Source: Candidatus Cloacimonadota bacterium (lineage in GTDB: Bacteria > Cloacimonadota > Cloacimonadia > Cloacimonadales > TCS61). From it: DNA of 58,397 nt. Below, in pieces: positions 38,825-50,679 of the stretch; the first letter of the stretch is position 1; each line of letters opens with the position of its first letter. The translations under genes were made by a program, and so were the position numbers. The stretch spans positions 1-58,397 of the forward strand of contig JAIORE010000245.1 of assembly GCA_021108315.1 (NCBI GenBank), written 5' to 3'. The notes beneath the pieces are model-generated. The model was given only the letters and a program-made list of their open reading frames with translations, was not told the origin of the DNA and searched no databases.

Positions 38825-41008
38825 TTAATTTTTTCTATTCAACAATATTATAACAACCGTAGTTCCTTTATTTATCTCACTTTCAATTTGAATAGTTCCA
38901 TTATTTTTCTCAATGAACTCTTTACATAGAATCAATCCTAATCCAGTTCCTTTTTCATCAGCAGTTCCAGTATTTTTAAAGTTTTGATCCAATTTAAATA
39001 ATTTATTTAGATTCGTTTCACTTATGCCCAAACCATCATCAATAACTTTTAAAACAAGATTTTTTCCTTGCTTTTTTGTCATCAGTTTTATGTTTCCGTT
39101 TAAGTTTGTAAATTTAATAGCATTGTACATGATATTTTGGAAAACAGATTTAATCATATTTTTATCAGCATAAATAATAGAATTTTTCTCAATCAATTTA
39201 TGAATTTTAATCTTTTTACTCTTGATACTACCATCCAAAATCTGTAATACATCATCTATGATTATTTCTAAAGAAAATTTTTCTGGAACTATTGCCATAT
39301 TTTCTGTTTGTAAACGTGACCAACTCAGCAAATTTTCTAATAATTTGTAGAGATTGTTAATCGAAACTTTCATTTCTAAACTTAAGTTTTTTATAGTTTC
39401 TTTATCAAGATGTTCAATATGAACCGAGAGCAAGCGGGAACCAGAGATCATAGAAGAGAAGGCATTTTTAAGATCATGTGAAATAATTGAGAAAAACTTG
39501 TCTTTTGTAGCATTTAATTTGTTTAATTCAACCAGCAGTTTTTCCTGATTCTCATTTACATCCATAAGTTCTGTTTTTTGTTCACTGATTTGAATATTCG
39601 CTTTTCTAAGCTCATTATTTGCCCTCACTTTGAAACGATAGCGATTGTATAAAACAATTGTTACAAAACAAGCTAAAACTAATAGAACTATTATCAAATT
39701 ACGGACTTGACGTTGTCTTGAAATTTGAATATTTTTAATCTTACTATCTTTTGTTAACAATTGTATTTCATGCTCTTTTTTTTCAGTTGCCAAGCGGATT
39801 TGCATTTTATTTACTTTTTGCTTGTTTTCATCAGTAAATATACTATCTTTAATTGTGCTAAACAGTTTAATATATTTATAAGCATCTCCCATTTGTTTTT
39901 GAGAAGAATACCACTCTGCGAGTGAACTATAGATTGGTAAAAGCATACTTGCATTATCTAATTCTAATGCTAATTTTAGGCTTTTTTCATAGTAAAATTT
40001 TGCACTTTGATTTTTTTTTTGCTCAAAGTTCAATACTCCAAGAAGTAAATATGTATCAATTTTTGAGTGTTCATCGCCTATTTGATCTAATAATTCTAGA
40101 ACTTCTTCAAAATAATATTTTGCTTTTTCATAATTTTTTAGAGAAAGGTAAGTTGAGCCAATATTGTGATACGACATAAAAATACCTTTAGAATAACCAA
40201 GTTCATTATCAAGTTCCAGAGATTTTTTATAATATTTTAACGCTATCACATATTCCTCTAAATCTTCATAAGCATTACCAAGATTATTATTACAAACAGC
40301 TATTCCTTCTTTGTCATCTAATTCTTCATGAATTTTCAAAGCTTTATTAAAATACTCCAGAGATTTCTCATTATTTTTTAAGTATAAGTAATGTACTCCA
40401 ATATGGTTATAACATCTTGCAAGATATGGTTTATTGTCTGTATTTCTAGTTATTTTCAGAGCGATTAAGAAGTTTTCTAAAGCAGATTCATGATCCATGA
40501 TTTCAACGAAAATTCTTCCACGCAAATTATAGCATTGGGCAACATTAATAGAGTCTGAAGCTAAAATAGAATATTCTTTTGCTTTATTTACCGTGCTCAA
40601 TGCATCTGAATAGTTATATCGTGATAATTGTAAAAAAGCTTTGTTCAAATACGAAAGTGCTACTCCAGAAAAATCATTACTGCTTTCACCTAATTTTATC
40701 GCCTTATTATAAAAATAAAAAGCGGAGTCGGGCTCATTGAAAAATTCATATCTAATTCCTAAGTTATTCAAATTTGAAATAATATCTTCTGAATTATTTT
40801 CTTTTTCTGCAATTTTCAATGCTTGGTTCAAATAACCGATAGATTTCTCTTTATTTATTAAGCTATACTCATAAGAAAGTTCATTTAATATAGAAATTTT
40901 TTCAAGTCCTTTTTTCTTTGATAATTTTATTTCTAAACTATCTATGATGCTTTCTGAATATAAACTAAAATATAATAATATTAAAATAATAAAAATACTT
41001 TTTTTCAT
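38825..41008 (-). CDS. TPR-repeat sensor histidine kinase
   Basis: 727 aa; signal peptide, multiple TPRs, TM, 'FFSIISHDLKNAFSSMISGSRLL', 'GTGLGLILCKEFIEKNNG'. Confidence 0.9.
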   Translation of the reverse strand: MKKSIFIILILLYFSLYSESIIDSLEIKLSKKKGLEKISILNELSYEYSLINKEKSIGYLNQALKIAEKENNSEDIISNLNNLGIRYEFFNEPDSAFYFYNKAIKLGESSNDFSGVALSYLNKAFLQLSRYNYSDALSTVNKAKEYSILASDSINVAQCYNLRGRIFVEIMDHESALENFLIALKITRNTDNKPYLARCYNHIGVHYLYLKNNEKSLEYFNKALKIHEELDDKEGIAVCNNNLGNAYEDLEEYVIALKYYKKSLELDNELGYSKGIFMSYHNIGSTYLSLKNYEKAKYYFEEVLELLDQIGDEHSKIDTYLLLGVLNFEQKKNQSAKFYYEKSLKLALELDNASMLLPIYSSLAEWYSSQKQMGDAYKYIKLFSTIKDSIFTDENKQKVNKMQIRLATEKKEHEIQLLTKDSKIKNIQISRQRQVRNLIIVLLVLACFVTIVLYNRYRFKVRANNELRKANIQISEQKTELMDVNENQEKLLVELNKLNATKDKFFSIISHDLKNAFSSMISGSRLLSVHIEHLDKETIKNLSLEMKVSINNLYKLLENLLSWSRLQTENMAIVPEKFSLEIIIDDVLQILDGSIKSKKIKIHKLIEKNSIIYADKNMIKSVFQNIMYNAIKFTNLNGNIKLMTKKQGKNLVLKVIDDGLGISETNLNKLFKLDQNFKNTGTADEKGTGLGLILCKEFIEKNNGTIQIESEINKGTTVVIILLNRKN

Positions 41009-41379
41009 AGTTTTTCCTTCAAATACTTCATTTTCTTCTGTCTGTAATACAGATTAATGGGATTACGTGTAAAATTCCGAGTCGGGTTTTGTGAGTTATG
41101 TTGCATTATAATTCTCCCCTAAACAATAAATACATTGTTATTGAAAGTTAATCTTTTTTGCAAAATTCGACTTGAGATTTAAACGAATCAGCGAAATTAA
41201 TTAATCTGTGAAAATTAGTGGTTCAGATGATTTCCATTTAAAATAGTAACAATATGTAACACTAAAAAATCTGAGATAAAACTTGAATATTTTATTGAAA
41301 TTTCTAATGGTTCATAATAATTGTATTATGCAAAAAAAATCCAGTAATCCAGAGCAAAATCGAAGGACAATCTTCAATA

Positions 41380-43065
41380 TTAAATATTCAATTTTTGCAT
41401 TTTTTCAAAAATTACCACTTTATTTTTCCCAGTCTTTTTACCATGATACAAAGCTTTATCTGCTAATCCGACAACTTCTTGAGTACTGATGGTTTTATCA
41501 TTTAATTTAATTCCAAAAGTCATGGTTACCTTAATATTTTTTTTTTGATATTCAAAGCCTTCTTTCTCAATATCTTTTCGCAATTTTTCAATTGCTATTT
41601 TTCCACCCTTTAAATTTGTTTCAGGTAACATAATCAGAAATTCTTCTCCACCCCAGCGACCTACTGTATCTTGTTTTCGTAAAGTACTTTTCATAATTTT
41701 TGCTAATTTTTTCAAAACAAAATCTCCAAAATCATGCCCGTAGGTATCATTAATTTTTTTAAAATTATCAATATCACAGATTGATAAAACATAAGATGAA
41801 TGAGTTCTTTCAAATCTTGTTTTTTCGTAATCTATTTTCTCTAAAATTGCTCTACGATTGGGAAGATCAGTCAAAGGATCTGTTCTGGCGATCTCTTTCA
41901 AAATAATATTAAGTTTTTCTAATTGCATATTTTTTAACTTAATCTTTTCATTAGCTTTTCCAAGTAACTTATTATCTATCTTTTTTATATAATATAAGTA
42001 TGTATGAATAATTCCAAATGTGAAAGCTATAGCGATCATTAAAATAAAAAAATATCGTTGCTGCTTCTGTGTTTCAATAAAAAAGTTTTTACGTTCTATT
42101 TCTAATTCATAGTTTTTAATTTCTAAGTTTTTATTATTGAGCTCCAATTCTTTTATTGCTCTATCCTTTTTTATTGATTCAAGATATTTATCTTTTTGAA
42201 CCGATTCTTGTTTTACTTTGGACAACACATTTTGAAGATCTCTCTCTTTCTGCGACAGAGTTTTTAATTGATCTTCTATTTTTGCTTTTTCGCGAATAAT
42301 ATTCTCAGAAAATTCTATTTCAAAATCTTCTTTCAATTGATTTATTTGTTGCAATATTTTTGTATTTTGAATTGAGTCATTAATGATATTGAATATTCGG
42401 TAATATTCATCAGCTTTTTCTTTCTCTCCCAAATTATCATGTTTAGAAGCTAATTTCAAGTAATCATTTTTAATAATATCATTTAAGTTTTTTTCATCTG
42501 ATTTTAAAGAATTTATATAGAAAAGTAAGGATTTTTCATAATTTCCATCTTTTTTATAAATGCTGGCAATTTTACCATAAATTTTTGCTAATTTTTCTTG
42601 ATTATTTGCTTTTTTATATATTCCGGCTAATTCTTTGTAATACTTAATTGCTTTTTTATATTTCTGAGTTTGATCTGAGATAAATCCCAAATCTGTTAAT
42701 GTTCGTATTTTTATCTCTTTTTCATCAAGTTTTTTACTTTTTTCTAATAAAATAAGATAATACTTTTCAGCATTCGCATAATCAGAAATAATGCCAAAGC
42801 TTGTTGCCAGATTTCCTAAAGATTCTAGTTCCTTGCTTTCATCACCTATTTTATTACTGATATTCAAAGCATTAGTTGCATAAATTATACTTTGTGATAT
42901 ACTTTTATTCCAATTTTCAGTACAAAGATAGTTATAAATATCAATTTTTTCCGAATCAGATGAAATCTTAATACTTTGTTCAAGTTTCTCCAAAGAAATA
43001 TCTGCATAAATTATTTTAAAAAAAGTAAATAAAAGGATAATAAAAAATATTTTTTTCATATACAT
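41380..43065 (-). CDS. TPR-repeat GGDEF diguanylate cyclase
   Basis: 561 aa; TPRs, TM, 'DPLTDLPNRRAILE', 'DNFKKINDTYGHDFGD', 'GRWGGEEFLIMLPET'. Confidence 0.9.
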   Translation of the reverse strand: MYMKKIFFIILLFTFFKIIYADISLEKLEQSIKISSDSEKIDIYNYLCTENWNKSISQSIIYATNALNISNKIGDESKELESLGNLATSFGIISDYANAEKYYLILLEKSKKLDEKEIKIRTLTDLGFISDQTQKYKKAIKYYKELAGIYKKANNQEKLAKIYGKIASIYKKDGNYEKSLLFYINSLKSDEKNLNDIIKNDYLKLASKHDNLGEKEKADEYYRIFNIINDSIQNTKILQQINQLKEDFEIEFSENIIREKAKIEDQLKTLSQKERDLQNVLSKVKQESVQKDKYLESIKKDRAIKELELNNKNLEIKNYELEIERKNFFIETQKQQRYFFILMIAIAFTFGIIHTYLYYIKKIDNKLLGKANEKIKLKNMQLEKLNIILKEIARTDPLTDLPNRRAILEKIDYEKTRFERTHSSYVLSICDIDNFKKINDTYGHDFGDFVLKKLAKIMKSTLRKQDTVGRWGGEEFLIMLPETNLKGGKIAIEKLRKDIEKEGFEYQKKNIKVTMTFGIKLNDKTISTQEVVGLADKALYHGKKTGKNKVVIFEKMQKLNI

Positions 43066-43099
43066 AACATTCTAAAACCTTATTGTTTAGTCAATGGAA

Positions 43100-44230
43100 T
43101 TATTCAATATTCTTTGATAAAATTACAATTTTTATTAAAGCTTCCCCAATTTTTTTTTTATCAGTTGCGTAATTCAATCTAATATAATTTTTTCCATTTG
43201 CCCCAAAAACACTACCAGGAACTACAATAACTCCTTCTGAAACCAGCTTTTTTGTTAAGTATAAATCATCAAAACCAAAATTCAAAAACAAATATGGAGC
43301 ATGTGTACTCCTTGCATATTTTAATGATGGGAAGTGTTCAAGTAAAAATTCTAAAGAACATTTTTGTCTTTCTCGTAATAAAACTCTATTCATAGCAACT
43401 GATTCCATCCCTTTTTTACTTAAGGCAAAAGGGATTATTTTTTGTGAGAGAAAAGAAGCACAAGTAGAAATATATTGGTGAGCAACCGTAATTCTATCAA
43501 TCAAATCAGTATTTGCTGAAACTGCCCAACCTATCCGCCAACCTGTCATACAATGAGATTTCGATAAACTTGAGATGACTATAATATTTTTTGCTTTCGA
43601 TAATAGTGAATAGCTTCTTTCAAATAGATATAACTCCAAATAAATTTCATCAATTATTACTAAAATTTCATTTTCTTCAGCGATTTCCAGAATGTATTTA
43701 ATATCGTCATTTGAAAATACCTTGCTCAAAGGATTAGAAGGATTGCATAAAATTACAGCTTTGGTTTTTGAAGTTATCGCCATTCTAAATGAATCTCGAT
43801 TTAATTCAAAATTGTTATTAGGATCAAGTTGAAAGTATTTTGTCTTTCCTTTTACCATTTTGATGATGGTATCATAGGCAAGATAAGTAGGATTTGCCAA
43901 AAGTATCTCATCATTTGGATTAATAATTGTAAATAGTGTTGCAAAAATAGCTTCTTCTGCTCCATTTGTGATACAAACACCATCCGGTTCTACCAAATTA
44001 TTGTAATAATTGCAGATACTTTCTCTGGATTCTAATAAGCCGGCATTTGTCGTGTAAACAGAATTGTATTTTGAGATAATTTCTTTAGCTTTAGATTTTA
44101 GAAACTGCGATTCTGGAAATAGAATTTCACCCAAAGCTAAATTTATTGAATCCTTTGGAGCCGAATCAAAAATTTGTCGTATCGCAGATTTATTTATTCC
44201 TGCTAAATTATTTGAAGTAAAATCTTTCAT
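43100..44230 (-). CDS. PLP-dependent class I/II aminotransferase, possibly in lysine/DAP pathway
   Basis: 376 aa; '[19 protein letters not shown]', '[16 protein letters not shown]', overlaps dapD by 4 nt. Confidence 0.85.
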   Translation of the reverse strand: MKDFTSNNLAGINKSAIRQIFDSAPKDSINLALGEILFPESQFLKSKAKEIISKYNSVYTTNAGLLESRESICNYYNNLVEPDGVCITNGAEEAIFATLFTIINPNDEILLANPTYLAYDTIIKMVKGKTKYFQLDPNNNFELNRDSFRMAITSKTKAVILCNPSNPLSKVFSNDDIKYILEIAEENEILVIIDEIYLELYLFERSYSLLSKAKNIIVISSLSKSHCMTGWRIGWAVSANTDLIDRITVAHQYISTCASFLSQKIIPFALSKKGMESVAMNRVLLRERQKCSLEFLLEHFPSLKYARSTHAPYLFLNFGFDDLYLTKKLVSEGVIVVPGSVFGANGKNYIRLNYATDKKKIGEALIKIVILSKNIE

Positions 44231-45027
44231 TGATGAAGAATTTCTTCCAACAAAACGGATGTTTCACTTTTTTCATCTCGATATTTTATGATAATCGGAC
44301 AATAAATTGAATAATCAGAATTGTGTTTTAGTTTTCTCGTTCCTTGTATCAACACAGCATTTCTAGGAATAATGAGAGGGTTTTTCTCATCATTTCTAAG
44401 GAGAACATTATTAACGGCATCATAAACAGGAGTTGCGTTTGTTAGAATAACTCCCGCAGCAAGTATTACCTGTTCTTCAACAATTACACCTTCATAAACG
44501 CCACAATTTCCACCAATAAACACATTATCTTCGATTATTACCGGATTTGCTCCAATTGGCTCTAAAACTCCACCTATTTGGGCAGCAGCACTTAGATGAA
44601 CATTTTTCCCAATTTGAGCGCAACTTCCTACCAGAGCATGCGAATCTATCATTGTTCCTTCATCAACATAAGCCCCCACATTTATGTACATGGGTGGCAT
44701 CATTGTTACCGATTTTGCAACATACGCCCCTGTTCGCACTGATGAACCACCGGGAACAAGCCGAACTTTATCTTGGATTGTAAAATTTCTTTCCGGATAA
44801 GTGTCTTTATCTATAAATTTCCCAAACTCTACATTTTCTCCCATTCTAAATCCGATTAGAATACCCTTTTTTACCCAAGTATTTACTTCCCATTTTCCAT
44901 CTCTTTTTTCAGCAGCTCTGTAAATTCCGCTATTTAATCCTTCAATAAACTTATTAAATATTTCTCTATCATTTGAAACAAAAGTTTCTTTTTCGTAGAT
45001 TGATAGAATTTTAGTTTTTATATCCAT
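44227..45027 (-). CDS. dapD: 2,3,4,5-tetrahydropyridine-2,6-dicarboxylate N-succinyltransferase
   Basis: 266 aa; '[53 protein letters not shown]', '[30 protein letters not shown]'. Confidence 0.95.
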   Translation of the reverse strand: MDIKTKILSIYEKETFVSNDREIFNKFIEGLNSGIYRAAEKRDGKWEVNTWVKKGILIGFRMGENVEFGKFIDKDTYPERNFTIQDKVRLVPGGSSVRTGAYVAKSVTMMPPMYINVGAYVDEGTMIDSHALVGSCAQIGKNVHLSAAAQIGGVLEPIGANPVIIEDNVFIGGNCGVYEGVIVEEQVILAAGVILTNATPVYDAVNNVLLRNDEKNPLIIPRNAVLIQGTRKLKHNSDYSIYCPIIIKYRDEKSETSVLLEEILHQ

Positions 45028-45217
45028 TTTTTTCTCCGTTTAAAATATTGAGTCAGAATATTACCAAGTTTATTCCAAGGCAGAGTATTTGAACGAGATA
45101 TTTTTCTTATTCGCGAATTCGTGGCATATTTTTTTTCTTTTTCTTTGCGACTTCGCGTGAACATATTTTTCAAAAAACAAAAGTTAATGAACTATGTCAA
45201 AAAGAATCTGAAAATAT

Positions 45218-45245
45218 AAAAGGAGCGCAGTAAATACGCTCCTTT
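45218..45245. terminator. Intergenic terminator hairpin
   Basis: AAAGGAGCG-cagtaaata-CGCTCCTTT between ompP1-like gene and dapD. Confidence 0.6.
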
Positions 45246-45265
45246 AAAAAATCTACAGCTACTTC

Positions 45266-46570
45266 TTAGAAATTATAATTAATTCCTAAACTATATGCTA
45301 AAATATTCATTTGATGTATTCCTGGCATGTTATCATCAGTTTCAACAACTTTTCTTTCAGCACCAAAAAGATATTCTATTCCAAAATCTGTTGAGAATTT
45401 TCCAAAATCATATCCAAAACCACTAGTAAGGACATTGTTAGTTGATGATGGGAAAAGAATATTAAGAGTTTCATCTGGAGCAGGAGCTGGATCGTAATAA
45501 TATCCACAGCGAATATCCCAACTTTCGTTAATTCCATATTCTACCCCGAATCTAATTTGAGTTTTGTCTTCCCAAAGAAGTACAAATTCGTTTTCTTCGG
45601 ATGCGATAGCCAGCTGATTCCATACTGTATCATCAAATTCTGTGATAAGTTTATCTAACTCACTCCATTGGCTTAGTTGTGCATCAAAAGTGAAGACTAA
45701 TTTATCCATTGCTCTAAAAGCAATTCCAGCAGCAAACCAGCCAGGCCATGTTAGTTCTCTTTCAAATTCAGATATTTCTGGTGCTGTAGTTTGCATAGAC
45801 GTTGCTGCAATTGGCATAAATTTATTTACTGCTTCTCCTTCCAAAGTCACTTTTGTCGGAATTCTGTAAGTTAATCCAATACTGATTTTTTCAGTAATAT
45901 CAAATTTAGTTGCTAAAGTTGCACTCATACCAATTCCTGTAGATTCTTCCGAATACTGGAAGGCTTCGTCAATATTGTCTCCGTTTGTATCAGCACTTCC
46001 GCCAAGTCTTTTCATTTCGAACAATGCATAATACATATTACCCGCTATACCTAATGAAAGTTTTTCATGAATCTGGTATGCAAATGCAGGAGAAAAATTA
46101 ACAGCCCCAATTTTAGACATCCATTCAATAGATTCATCATTTTCTGTTAATGAAGCAAGATCTTTGCCATTATATTCTGTTCCTAACCCGGCAGGAATAT
46201 AAATTCCAAAAGCAAAAGCCATTTTGTCTTTACGGTAATTAAAAAACAGATTCGGATTGAAATAATGATTTGTTTTTGTTTCACTTTTTATAGAAAATGC
46301 TTGAGCAGGATATCCGTAATCAGATCCATCAGCTTCGTAGTTTGCATAAGGAACAATATCGCTTAAAGCAAATTTTAGAGACGAATTTTGCTGAGCTAAA
46401 CCGGCTGGATTCCAATAAATTGCAGTAGCATCATTAGCATATCCTACAAATGCTCCTCCCATTCCAAGAGCTTTCGAACCGATACTATTTAAACTTAATC
46501 CATTTCCGAATAGTGATGATACCGAAATAACAAACACTATCAAAAAAAATAATCTTTGATTTTTTAACAT
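45266..46570 (-). CDS. OmpP1/FadL/TodX-family outer membrane protein
   Basis: Likely start at internal ATG MLKNQRLFFLIVFVISVSSLFG; 'GSKALGMGGAFVGYANDATAIYWNPAGLAQ'. Confidence 0.9.
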   Translation of the reverse strand: MLKNQRLFFLIVFVISVSSLFGNGLSLNSIGSKALGMGGAFVGYANDATAIYWNPAGLAQQNSSLKFALSDIVPYANYEADGSDYGYPAQAFSIKSETKTNHYFNPNLFFNYRKDKMAFAFGIYIPAGLGTEYNGKDLASLTENDESIEWMSKIGAVNFSPAFAYQIHEKLSLGIAGNMYYALFEMKRLGGSADTNGDNIDEAFQYSEESTGIGMSATLATKFDITEKISIGLTYRIPTKVTLEGEAVNKFMPIAATSMQTTAPEISEFERELTWPGWFAAGIAFRAMDKLVFTFDAQLSQWSELDKLITEFDDTVWNQLAIASEENEFVLLWEDKTQIRFGVEYGINESWDIRCGYYYDPAPAPDETLNILFPSSTNNVLTSGFGYDFGKFSTDFGIEYLFGAERKVVETDDNMPGIHQMNILAYSLGINYNF

Positions 46571-46848
46571 AATTTCTCCTATTTTTTTATTTATCGAAAA
46601 CAAAAACTGAATTTGATTCATTTTGTGTCAAATACTTTATTCTTGATAGTGAAAATATTTATGTTATGTAATTAAAATATTTTTGAACATTTATAGCCTC
46701 AAAGTGCAACAATAAATGAATTATACTATTATTGATGAGATTGAAAAGAATTTTTCTTGCCAAAATATCTCGTATTCATTTCTTAACTTACAAAATTATA
46801 ATAAATTGAATGAATTTATTCATTCCTGAAATTTTATGGAGGAAAAAT

Positions 46849-48093
46849 ATGGTAAATATCAAATCGTTCAAAGGATTACGACCTGTCACTGAAAAAATAC
46901 AGGAAGTCGCATCTCCACCGTATGATGTCTTGAATTCAAAAGAAGCAAAGAAATTAGCGGAGAACAATCCTTACAGCTTTCTACACATTGTGAAACCAGA
47001 AATTGATCTGGAAGAAAACATTGATCTTTACAGTGAAACCGTATATAATAAAGGAAAAGAGAATCTAAACAATCTCATCAAGAAAAACATTTTATTTCAG
47101 GATGAAAAACCTTGTTTTTACTTATATCAACTTATTATGGGTGATATTAAAGAGATTGGTTTGGTTGCCGGAGCTTCGATTGAGGATTATGAAAACGGTA
47201 TCATCAAAAAACATGAACATACCCGTGCTGTAAAAGAAGCTGATAGAATTAAACACGTAGATACTCTGAATGCAAATACCGGGCCTGTTTTCCTTACTTA
47301 CCAAGCAAGAGAAGATATGAATTCATTAACCGAAGAATTAATTACTGAAAAGCCTGAGTACAATTTTACAGCTAATGATGGCATACAACATACTTTTTGG
47401 AAAATTGCAGATCAAGAAAACATTGAGAAAATTAATGATATATTCCACAAAATTGATGCTTTATATGTTGCTGACGGTCATCATCGTTCGGCTTCCGGTA
47501 CAAAAGTAGGACAGATTCGTAGAAAAAATAATCCGAATCACACCGGAAATGAAGAATATAATTATTTCCTTTCGGTAATTTTTCCACACAATCAATTGTA
47601 TATTATGGATTACAATAGAGTTATCAAAGATTTAAATGGATTATCAGAAGAAGATTTCTTGAATAAAACAAAAGAAAAATTCGAAGTTACAGAATATTCA
47701 AATGTTACTTCATTTAAACCAACAGAATTACATGCTTTTGGAATGTATCTTAATGGTCATTGGTATAAAATTGTTGCAAAAGATGGTTCATTTCCAATAG
47801 ATGACCCTGTTCAATCTTTGGATGTTGCAATCTTACAAAACAATCTGTTAGCTCCTATTCTAAATATTGGAGATCCCCGCAAAGATAAGAGAATAGATTT
47901 TGTTGGTGGAATTCGTGGTTTGGAAGAACTTTCCAAGAGAGTTGATGTTGGTGAAGCTGTAGCATTTTCTATGTTCCCTACTTCCATTGAACAATTAATG
48001 GCAATCGCTGATGCCGGTGAAGTTATGCCACCGAAATCCACTTGGTTTGAACCAAAATTACGTTCCGGTGTAATAACTCATCTTTTAGACTAA
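46849..48093 (+). CDS. DUF1015 family protein
   Basis: 'MVNIKSFKGLRPV...VASPPYDVLNSKEAKKLAENNPYSFLHIVKPEID', 'YVADGHHRSASG'. Confidence 0.9.
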   Translation: MVNIKSFKGLRPVTEKIQEVASPPYDVLNSKEAKKLAENNPYSFLHIVKPEIDLEENIDLYSETVYNKGKENLNNLIKKNILFQDEKPCFYLYQLIMGDIKEIGLVAGASIEDYENGIIKKHEHTRAVKEADRIKHVDTLNANTGPVFLTYQAREDMNSLTEELITEKPEYNFTANDGIQHTFWKIADQENIEKINDIFHKIDALYVADGHHRSASGTKVGQIRRKNNPNHTGNEEYNYFLSVIFPHNQLYIMDYNRVIKDLNGLSEEDFLNKTKEKFEVTEYSNVTSFKPTELHAFGMYLNGHWYKIVAKDGSFPIDDPVQSLDVAILQNNLLAPILNIGDPRKDKRIDFVGGIRGLEELSKRVDVGEAVAFSMFPTSIEQLMAIADAGEVMPPKSTWFEPKLRSGVITHLLD

Positions 48094-48112
48094 AATAAAT
48101 AAATTTAAGGAT

Positions 48113-48140
48113 TAGGTGGGTTTTAGATAATCCACCTTTT
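48113..48140 (+). terminator. Terminator after DUF1015 gene
   Basis: AGGTGG-gttttagataat-CCACCT-TTTTT. Confidence 0.7.
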
Positions 48141-48145
48141 TTATT

Positions 48146-49426
48146 ATGAAAAAATATCATTTAATAAGTTTAGGCTGTCCTAAAAATCTGGTAGATAGTG
48201 AAAAATTCGCTTCTAATATCGAAAAAGCAAATTTTTTACATACGGATAATATTGAAGAAGCTGAAACAATTATCATCAATACTTGCGGTTTTATTCTTGA
48301 TGCCAAAGAAGAATCTATCCAAACTATTTTGGAAGCTGCCGAAGCAAAAGAGAAAGGAACTTGTAAGCAATTGATTGTCACCGGATGTTTGGTGCAAAGA
48401 TATTTGGATGATCTGCAAAATTCTATTCCGGAAGTTGATCATTTCATTGATTTAAAAGATTTTGATACTTTTGCTAATCTACTGGAAATCAAAAAATCTG
48501 ATAAAAGAAAATTATTAACTCCCAATCACTACGCCTATTTACGAATTAGTGATGGTTGTGATAATCATTGCAGTTATTGTGCGATTCCTTCGATTCGAGG
48601 TAGATTCAAAAGCGAAAAAATAGATAAACTTGTTTCTGAAACAATAGAATTGACCAAACAGGGCGTGAAAGAGATTATCATAACTGCACAAGATACAGCG
48701 ATGTATGGAAAAGATATTTACAAAAAAGATTCATTAGTGGAAATTCTCAAAAGAATAGATGAAATAGAGCAGATTGAATGGATTAGACTTCTTTATTTAC
48801 ATCCTGCTCATATTACTGATGAGATTTTAAATGCTTTCAATGAACTTCCTAAACTTATTCCTTATTTTGAAATGCCTTTGCAACACATTAATAATGAAAT
48901 TCTGGCATCTATGAATCGAAAAGTATCTAAAGAGAGAATTATTGAAATTATTGAAAATATCCGCAATAATATCCCAAATGCTGTGATTAGAACAACTTTT
49001 ATCGTTGGTTATCCAGGAGAAAGCGAAGAAAATTTCCAAGAATTAAAAGAATTCATTAAAGAGCAAAGATTTGAACGACTCGGAGTTTTCACATATTCAC
49101 CGGAAGAAAATACAAAGGCTTTTGATCTACCAAATCAAATTTCAGAAGAGATCGCTGAAAGTCGTAAAGATGAACTTATGATGATTCAGCAAGATATATC
49201 AGCTGATTTTTTGGCACATCAAATTGGAAAAGTTCATGAAGTGATAATTGATAAAGTTTCAGAAGAATCTGATTTTAGCTTTGAAGGAAGAACTTATTTT
49301 GATTCACCGGAAATTGATGGAGTGGTTTTCATAACAGATAAAGATGCTGAAATTGGTAAGATTTATCAAGTGGAGATTATTGATTCTTGGGAATATGATT
49401 TGGTTGGTAAAATTATTAAGAAATAA
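48146..49426 (+). CDS. rimO: Ribosomal protein S12 methylthiotransferase
   Basis: 426 aa; 'LISLGCPKNLVDSE', radical SAM 'RISDGCDNHCSYCAIPSIRGRFKS', 'TFIVGYPGESEENFQEL'. Confidence 0.95.
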   Translation: MKKYHLISLGCPKNLVDSEKFASNIEKANFLHTDNIEEAETIIINTCGFILDAKEESIQTILEAAEAKEKGTCKQLIVTGCLVQRYLDDLQNSIPEVDHFIDLKDFDTFANLLEIKKSDKRKLLTPNHYAYLRISDGCDNHCSYCAIPSIRGRFKSEKIDKLVSETIELTKQGVKEIIITAQDTAMYGKDIYKKDSLVEILKRIDEIEQIEWIRLLYLHPAHITDEILNAFNELPKLIPYFEMPLQHINNEILASMNRKVSKERIIEIIENIRNNIPNAVIRTTFIVGYPGESEENFQELKEFIKEQRFERLGVFTYSPEENTKAFDLPNQISEEIAESRKDELMMIQQDISADFLAHQIGKVHEVIIDKVSEESDFSFEGRTYFDSPEIDGVVFITDKDAEIGKIYQVEIIDSWEYDLVGKIIKK

Positions 49427-49605
49427 GATTCACCGCAAAAACGCTAAGGCGTAAAGAAAAAGATGAAACCACGAGCCGACCGAAGGGAGACCTGCGAAGC
49501 TCATTTCACGAACTAACACGAAAAAAAACAAAGAATACAAGAATATTAGAAGTAAAATACTAATAAGAATGATAAAGCCTTTGAAGAAAGGATCAGGAGT
49601 AAATT

Positions 49606-50604
49606 ATGACAAAAAGAATATCATGTACAGGAATAAAACCAACCGGAATAGTTCATCTTGGGAATTATCTCGGATCAATCAAACCATCTATTGAATTAGC
49701 GAAAGAGTACGATGCCCGTTATTTCATCGCAGATTATCATGCTTTGAATTCTATCAAAAATCCCAAAACTTTGCGAGAAAATACTTATGGGATAACAGCC
49801 TGTTGGTTAGCTTGTGGTCTTGATCCTGAAAAAGCTATCATCTATCGTCAATCTTCTGTACCGGGAACATTTGAGATTTCTACGTTTCTGATGGCTTTCA
49901 CAGCCAAAGGTTTGATGAATAGAGCTCATGCCTATAAAGCATCTGTTGCCAAAAACTTGGGAAACAACAAAAATCCTGATGACCAAGTAAATATGGGACT
50001 TTTTACATATCCTATTTTGATGGCTGCCGATGTAATTCAATTTGATAGTGATGTTGTTCCTGTTGGAAAGGATCAAACTCAGCATATGGAGATGATGATT
50101 GATATTGCTCAATCTATCAATAGCTTTTATGGAAAAGAACTTTTTAAAATTCCCAAAGCAGTAATTCATGAATCAATGGGAGTTATTACCGGATTAGATG
50201 GTAGAAAAATGAGCAAAAGCTACGATAATACGATCCCATTGTTCTTACCTCCTAAAAAATTAAGAAAATTGATAATGAAAATAGTTACTAATTCTCAATC
50301 AATTGAAGAACCGAAAGACCCTGATAAATGTAATGTTTTCGCTTTATACAAACATTTTTCTTCAGAAGACCAAATTGAAAAACTTCGTTCAAAATATCTT
50401 GAAGGTGGTATGGGCTGGGGACATGCAAAACAGGAATTGTTTGAAGTAGTTAATGATTATCTAACACCCTTTCGTGACAATTATGATAGAATTATTCAAG
50501 ATAAAGCTTATATTAATGAAGTTTTAGAAAAAGGTTCTGCTAAAATTAGAATAATTGTTGAAAAGAAATTGGAAGTCCTTCGTAAAGAGGTTGGCTTGCG
50601 TTGA
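49606..50604 (+). CDS. trpS: Tryptophanyl-tRNA synthetase
   Basis: 332 aa; 'GIKPTGIVHLGNYLGSIKP', 'GLDGRKMSKSYDNTIPLF'. Confidence 0.95.
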   Translation: MTKRISCTGIKPTGIVHLGNYLGSIKPSIELAKEYDARYFIADYHALNSIKNPKTLRENTYGITACWLACGLDPEKAIIYRQSSVPGTFEISTFLMAFTAKGLMNRAHAYKASVAKNLGNNKNPDDQVNMGLFTYPILMAADVIQFDSDVVPVGKDQTQHMEMMIDIAQSINSFYGKELFKIPKAVIHESMGVITGLDGRKMSKSYDNTIPLFLPPKKLRKLIMKIVTNSQSIEEPKDPDKCNVFALYKHFSSEDQIEKLRSKYLEGGMGWGHAKQELFEVVNDYLTPFRDNYDRIIQDKAYINEVLEKGSAKIRIIVEKKLEVLRKEVGLR

Positions 50605-50679
50605 GCTCTGCAAATTATTGAGATAATATTTGACATTAAAACAACAGAAAATAAAAAAGGTTAAAATTTTGAAAATTAG